From Photobacterium sp. SKA34 (GTDB lineage Bacteria > Pseudomonadota > Gammaproteobacteria > Enterobacterales > Vibrionaceae): DNA of 64,000 nucleotides. Positions 60,244 through 64,000 of the stretch are shown here, piece by piece. Below the pieces are notes generated by a model. It worked only from the letters and a program-made list of their open reading frames with translations, made no database searches and had not been told where the DNA came from. Positions within the stretch are counted from its first letter, which is position 1, and each line of letters starts with the position of its first letter. The position numbers and the translations under genes are program-made. The DNA lies in contig NZ_CH724144.1 in assembly GCF_000153325.1 (NCBI RefSeq), positions 1 to 64,000 of the forward strand, in the 5' to 3' direction.

Positions 60244-62337
60244 ATGAGCACCTATCTGAAAATAATCAGTATTGGTTTATTAACCTTTGCTTCGGTGACT
60301 GATGGACAAGTTTATCCATCAACGGAAACGGCTTGGGTGTTAACGGGAAACTGGCAACAGCCAACCGCAATATCGGAATTAAATACGATTAAAGAGGTTA
60401 GGCGCTGGGAAGCGGATCATGCTGATGTAGTGTTTGGTAGCTTACAGGATGTTGAGTTAAATCAAAAGACCATCGCAATGGGCTATATCTATGTGCATAA
60501 ACTTGATTGTCGACCAGATGAACAGCAAGGATGGCTTCATCGTCATGCTTACATGAATGGGCATGATCCTGAAAAGGGCTACATGCATTATAAAAATAAT
60601 ACTCAACTTACCGTTCCCGTTCAAAGCCAAGGGTTAGATTACCTATTAAATGGCGAACCGATGCTAAGTCTACTTATTCGAAATAATAACTTTTCGACTG
60701 CGCGCTTTCCTTTAACCGTTAATGATAAAGAACAAATTATATTTCATGCTGCTTACCCGTTTGAAAACATCGTTATTGATAGCAATAAGCATCCTGAATT
60801 ATGGGTCACGAGAGTGAATGATGCTGGAGATATTGGTGGTTTAGAAAAAGCAGATGTGTATTGGGTCCAACGAGAAGGGAAGTGGTTTGGTCATATTAAT
60901 CAGCGCTGGTCTCCAACCAACGCCAAGTTCCAAGGACGTGAGCTGAATACTGGAAATCAGGCATTAAAGGCGGGGTATCGTAGTTGGGTAGTGGCTTTAA
61001 ACTGGAAGAGCAAGACGGAGGTGAAAGGTGTCAATATTGAGCCTTGGTTATCCATTGTGAAGACTTCCGATAAACAACCTACTGCGACGATGTTGTTCCC
61101 TGGTTGGGATCCCAAAAACGATCTTAATAATGATGGCTATGTTGACGATGATGAGTTTTTAGCAAGAGCTAATCAATCGGCAAGTGCGAGGTTTAAACAT
61201 CAAGCGAGAGTGATCCCCACAGGAAAAATGTGGGCAGGAAGTTGCTGGTATCGGACTAATTTTAATGATGACTCTTTTAATCAAAATCATGCTAATTGGT
61301 ATAAATATGATTGGAAACGTCAAGGTTTAACCGGCGCTTACAATGATGATATGGCAAAACTGTTCAGTACCAACCAATTTAATGTTCAATTTGGCGGACA
61401 AATATTAGAAGCGCCTATTCGAGCTGGCACTTCAAAAGCGGCTGGATATTATGCTGCGAAAATGTCTGATTTTCTTGATTTAGTTAAATCGACTACGGGC
61501 AGTCAGTGGCTATCTGCTAATATCTCTGAGCTTAATTTGTGGGAATACCCTGATTGGCCAAAGCAATTAAGGGGGGTGGTTGATGTTTGGTTACGAGAGC
61601 ATTATTTAAGCCCAGCGATTGGCTTAGAGCGATTACAGTCTTACTGGGATAGCTATGCTTTAGCAGCACTCGGCGATAAAAGCTTAATAATGACCACAAC
61701 TCGAGGCGGAAAAAGCCAACAAACGCCATTAAGTAAGCAAGCATGGGAAGATGATATCTATACCGGATTAGCCCTGTATTATCTGTTTAATATTCCCAAT
61801 AAAACCTATTACCACAGTTGGAATCAAACCTTTGTCTACGGCAGTAGTAATACCCATGCCGATCCGAAACAGTTAAATAAAACCATTTGGTATCGCACTG
61901 GAGAGCCTAAAAACTGGGCGTATCAGCCCCATAAGTTATTATCGGTTGATATTGGTACACCAACAACCATACCTAACGGCTTTGAAGCGGTTCAATGGCT
62001 ATCTAAAATAGGGAAAGCAGCAACGGATGATACAAAGCTCGGAGATATTTCATTAGAGACTGCGAATTGGTTTTGGTTATATCGAACCGGGTGGTTTGAC
62101 GATGTTCCCAAAGATGGGGTTATCGCGCGGCAATATACCCAAGGGCTAGTGCTATATCGCGGTTCTAAATATCGTAATCACGCTGAATTTTATCAAGTTG
62201 ATCCAATACGTGTACCATTATCTGGTTTGTATCAAAAAGTAAATTACGATGGTTCACTCGGTGAGCCGACACAGTATGTTGAAGTTAATGGCTATGAGGG
62301 CGTGATTTTAAAAAAAGTAGAGAAAGGGCTGAGATGA
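60244..62337 (+). CDS. Exported 697-residue protein with EF-hand-type loop, unknown
   Basis: Ribosome site AGAAGGGA 7 bases before ATG. A signal peptide is likely (hydrophobic 5-18, cleavage around SVTDG). The mature part is rich in Trp and Tyr. At 293-304 the loop DLNNDGYVDDDE fits the Ca-binding EF-hand/dockerin pattern Dx[ND]xDG. I recognise no catalytic family; the aromatic-rich mix and Ca loop would suit a polysaccharide-active or surface enzyme, but that is a guess. Single gene between pgpA and dxs, where most relatives have none or other genes, so it is probably accessory. Confidence 0.7.
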   Translation: MSTYLKIISIGLLTFASVTDGQVYPSTETAWVLTGNWQQPTAISELNTIKEVRRWEADHADVVFGSLQDVELNQKTIAMGYIYVHKLDCRPDEQQGWLHRHAYMNGHDPEKGYMHYKNNTQLTVPVQSQGLDYLLNGEPMLSLLIRNNNFSTARFPLTVNDKEQIIFHAAYPFENIVIDSNKHPELWVTRVNDAGDIGGLEKADVYWVQREGKWFGHINQRWSPTNAKFQGRELNTGNQALKAGYRSWVVALNWKSKTEVKGVNIEPWLSIVKTSDKQPTATMLFPGWDPKNDLNNDGYVDDDEFLARANQSASARFKHQARVIPTGKMWAGSCWYRTNFNDDSFNQNHANWYKYDWKRQGLTGAYNDDMAKLFSTNQFNVQFGGQILEAPIRAGTSKAAGYYAAKMSDFLDLVKSTTGSQWLSANISELNLWEYPDWPKQLRGVVDVWLREHYLSPAIGLERLQSYWDSYALAALGDKSLIMTTTRGGKSQQTPLSKQAWEDDIYTGLALYYLFNIPNKTYYHSWNQTFVYGSSNTHADPKQLNKTIWYRTGEPKNWAYQPHKLLSVDIGTPTTIPNGFEAVQWLSKIGKAATDDTKLGDISLETANWFWLYRTGWFDDVPKDGVIARQYTQGLVLYRGSKYRNHAEFYQVDPIRVPLSGLYQKVNYDGSLGEPTQYVEVNGYEGVILKKVEKGLR

Positions 62338-62357
62338 AAAATGGATGTGGGGCTAAT

Positions 62358-62396
62358 AAAAAAGGTTTTCCTGTTTAATAACAGAGAAAACCTTTT
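62358..62396. terminator. Bidirectional terminator between the 697-residue gene and dxs
   Basis: 12-bp stem AAAAAGGTTTTC / GAAAACCTTTTT, loop of 14 that itself can pair CTGTT/AACAG, with A and T runs outside, between converging genes. Confidence 0.9.
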
Positions 62397-62422
62397 TCAT
62401 AGCGCTTAATTAAACGGTGAGA

Positions 62423-64000
62423 TTATTTAGCTAAATAAGTGCGAATTTGCTTTTCGATACCTGCACCATCAATTTCTAACATTTCATGCAGTTCAGCTTG
62501 TGTACCTTGTTCAATGAATCGATCAGGCAAACCAATATTCAGTACTGGTTTAAGTGTCTTCTCTTTCATTAAAAATTCAATAACGCCGCTACCCGCACCG
62601 CCAGCAATCGCATTTTCTTCAACAGTAACAAGAACATCATGAGTTTTTGCTAATTCAAGTACTAAGGCTTCATCAAGCGGTTTCACAAAGCGCATGTCAG
62701 CAACAGTCGCATTTAAGTTTTCTGCCGCTTCTAATCCATAGCTGAGCATGCTGCCAAAGTTTAAAATAGCGATTTTTTCACCTTGACGGCGAATGATACC
62801 TTTACCGATTTCAAGCTCTGTCATCGTCGGATCGACATCGACTTCCATACCACAACCACGAGGGTAACGAACCGCACTTGGTCCTTGGTATCGGTGACCG
62901 GTATAGAGCATTTGACGACATTCATTTTCGTCACTCGGTGCCATAATCACCATATTAGGAATACAGCGCATAAAGCTAATATCAAATGCACCTTGGTGGG
63001 TTTGACCATCAGCACCGACTAAACCTGCACGATCAATGGCAAACATCACAGGGAGATCCATGATGGCAACATCATGAATTAATTGATCATATCCACGTTG
63101 AAGGAAAGTTGAGTAGATAGCGACAATAGGATGATAACCACCAATTGCCATACCCGTTGCTAGTGTCACAGCATGTTGCTCTGCAATGGCAACATCGAAG
63201 TATTGTTCTGGGAACTCTTTAGAAAAGCGCACCATACCTGAGCCTTCACGCATAGCGGGTGTGATAGCCATCAATTTATCATCAACAGCCGCCATATCGC
63301 ATAGCCAATCTCCGAAAATCTTAGAAAATGTCGGACTGGCATCCTTCGCTTTTGGTAATGGTTTTTGGCTTAAATCAAATTTAGGAACAGCATGGTAATT
63401 AATAGGATCAGCTTCAGCTGGCGCATAACCTTTGCCTTTTTTCGTCATAATATGAAGAAATTGTGGGCCTTTTAGGTTACGCATGTTTTTTAGTGTCTTT
63501 ACAAGCTCATGTACATCGTGGCCATCAACTGGGCCAATGTAATTAAAGCCTAACTCTTCAAACATAGTGCTTGGCACAACCATGCCTTTGATATGCTCTT
63601 CTGCGCGTTTTACCATTTCTTTAATAGGTGGCGCATTTGATAGGACTTTCTTACCACCTTCACGAATAGAGGTGTAGAAATTACCCGATAACAAATGAGC
63701 TAAATGATTATTTAACGCGCCGACATTTTCAGAAATCGACATTTCATTATCATTTAAGATCACTAGCATATCACTGTGGACATCACCAGCATGGTTCATC
63801 GCTTCAAACGCCATTCCTGCTGTGATAGCACCATCGCCAATAATGCTAACCACTTTACGATTTAGGCCTTCTTTTTCTGCCGCAATCGCGATGCCTAATC
63901 CAGCACTAATTGAGGTTGAGGAGTGACCGACAGAAAGTGTGTCGTACTCACTTTCCCCACGCCATGGGAATGGGTGCAAACCGCCTTTTTGGCGAATAGT
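62423..64000 (-). CDS. dxs: 1-deoxy-D-xylulose-5-phosphate synthase, N-terminus beyond window
   Basis: 526 codons of about 620 are present; the frame stays open to the window edge ([15 protein letters not shown] before the first in-window Met). Thiamine-diphosphate enzyme for the first step of the MEP pathway. [18 protein letters not shown] and LNDNEMSIS form the ThDP/Mg site; [14 protein letters not shown], the [12 protein letters not shown] glutamate and [18 protein letters not shown] follow. The transketolase C-terminal domain ends in [14 protein letters not shown]. Its place beyond thiL-pgpA agrees with E. coli. Confidence 0.96.
   Translation of the reverse strand, partial: TIRQKGGLHPFPWRGESEYDTLSVGHSSTSISAGLGIAIAAEKEGLNRKVVSIIGDGAITAGMAFEAMNHAGDVHSDMLVILNDNEMSISENVGALNNHLAHLLSGNFYTSIREGGKKVLSNAPPIKEMVKRAEEHIKGMVVPSTMFEELGFNYIGPVDGHDVHELVKTLKNMRNLKGPQFLHIMTKKGKGYAPAEADPINYHAVPKFDLSQKPLPKAKDASPTFSKIFGDWLCDMAAVDDKLMAITPAMREGSGMVRFSKEFPEQYFDVAIAEQHAVTLATGMAIGGYHPIVAIYSTFLQRGYDQLIHDVAIMDLPVMFAIDRAGLVGADGQTHQGAFDISFMRCIPNMVIMAPSDENECRQMLYTGHRYQGPSAVRYPRGCGMEVDVDPTMTELEIGKGIIRRQGEKIAILNFGSMLSYGLEAAENLNATVADMRFVKPLDEALVLELAKTHDVLVTVEENAIAGGAGSGVIEFLMKEKTLKPVLNIGLPDRFIEQGTQAELHEMLEIDGAGIEKQIRTYLAK

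Overview
The window is a 64 kb piece of chromosomal backbone from a gamma-proteobacterium of the family Vibrionaceae, most probably Photobacterium. The base composition is clearly AT-rich. Gene order follows the enterobacterial/vibrio ancestral order in several blocks: pth-prs-ispE-lolB divergent from hemA-prfA-prmC-sirB2-sirB1-kdsA; yfgJ, xseA and guaBA; nrdR-ribDE-(ribB)-ribH-nusB-thiL-pgpA with dxs beyond. The lipoprotein 5'-nucleotidase, the large tandem tRNA arrays and ompA close to copA fit Vibrionaceae. The genus is inferred from sequence feel only and was not tested by a search.

Layout. 1-2139 is a minus-strand tRNA operon of Met(CAT), Leu(TAG) and Gln(TTG) genes, 16 complete genes plus one cut by the window edge. 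It was amplified in nested tandem repeats and is driven by a textbook stable-RNA promoter at 2188-2224. 2452-6959 holds ychF, pth, prs, ispE and lolB (minus). 7175-12499 is the heme/translation-termination/KDO operon. 12810-22702 is a mixed region: a SdaC-type amino-acid transporter, a chemoreceptor, a NhaC-superfamily transporter behind a MetJ operator (so called MetT), the lipoprotein 5'-nucleotidase, the Cys-tRNA(Pro) deacylase YbaK, LysR and LysE proteins and SmrA. 23253-23740 is a tRNA-Pro array that contains one strongly remodelled tRNA-like element. 23825-29473 holds a TraB/GumN protein, copper export (copA and divergent cueR, with a 24-codon membrane ORF after copA) and a membrane-bound ToxR-family regulator with a small partner. 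30161-33382 has an OmpA porin, a META-domain lipoprotein, an AlaX-like tRNA-editing protein and a zinc ribbon protein. 33439-38212 is xseA / guaBA. 38586-40204 is an AbgT transporter preceded by an overlapping 21-residue leader ORF. 40326-43478 is glutathione-dependent formaldehyde detoxification with a divergent LysR gene. 43509-53305 has tadA, mltF, purL, a small membrane protein, glnB, a YitT protein and glyA. 53521-59738 is the riboflavin/nusB/thiL/pgpA cluster. 59920-62337 is an accessory insert (a small unknown gene and a 697-residue exported protein with an EF-hand-type loop) before dxs, which runs off the right edge.

How it works together. Purine and one-carbon supply is visible as a regulon: PUR-box palindromes stand before guaBA, purL and glyA. 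Copper is handled by CueR acting on a promoter with a 19-bp spacer in front of copA. Methionine uptake is placed under MetJ by three adjacent met boxes. Translation quality control is represented by pth, prfA/prmC, ybaK, tadA and an AlaX-like protein, next to two amplified tRNA loci. No insertion sequence, prophage, CRISPR array, rRNA gene or defence island was seen. The most unusual items are the remodelled tRNA-Pro-like element, the leader ORF before abgT, the tiny ORF after copA, the TcpP/TcpH-sized regulator pair, the RibB protein with a degenerate RibA half, and the exported orphan in the pgpA-dxs gap.
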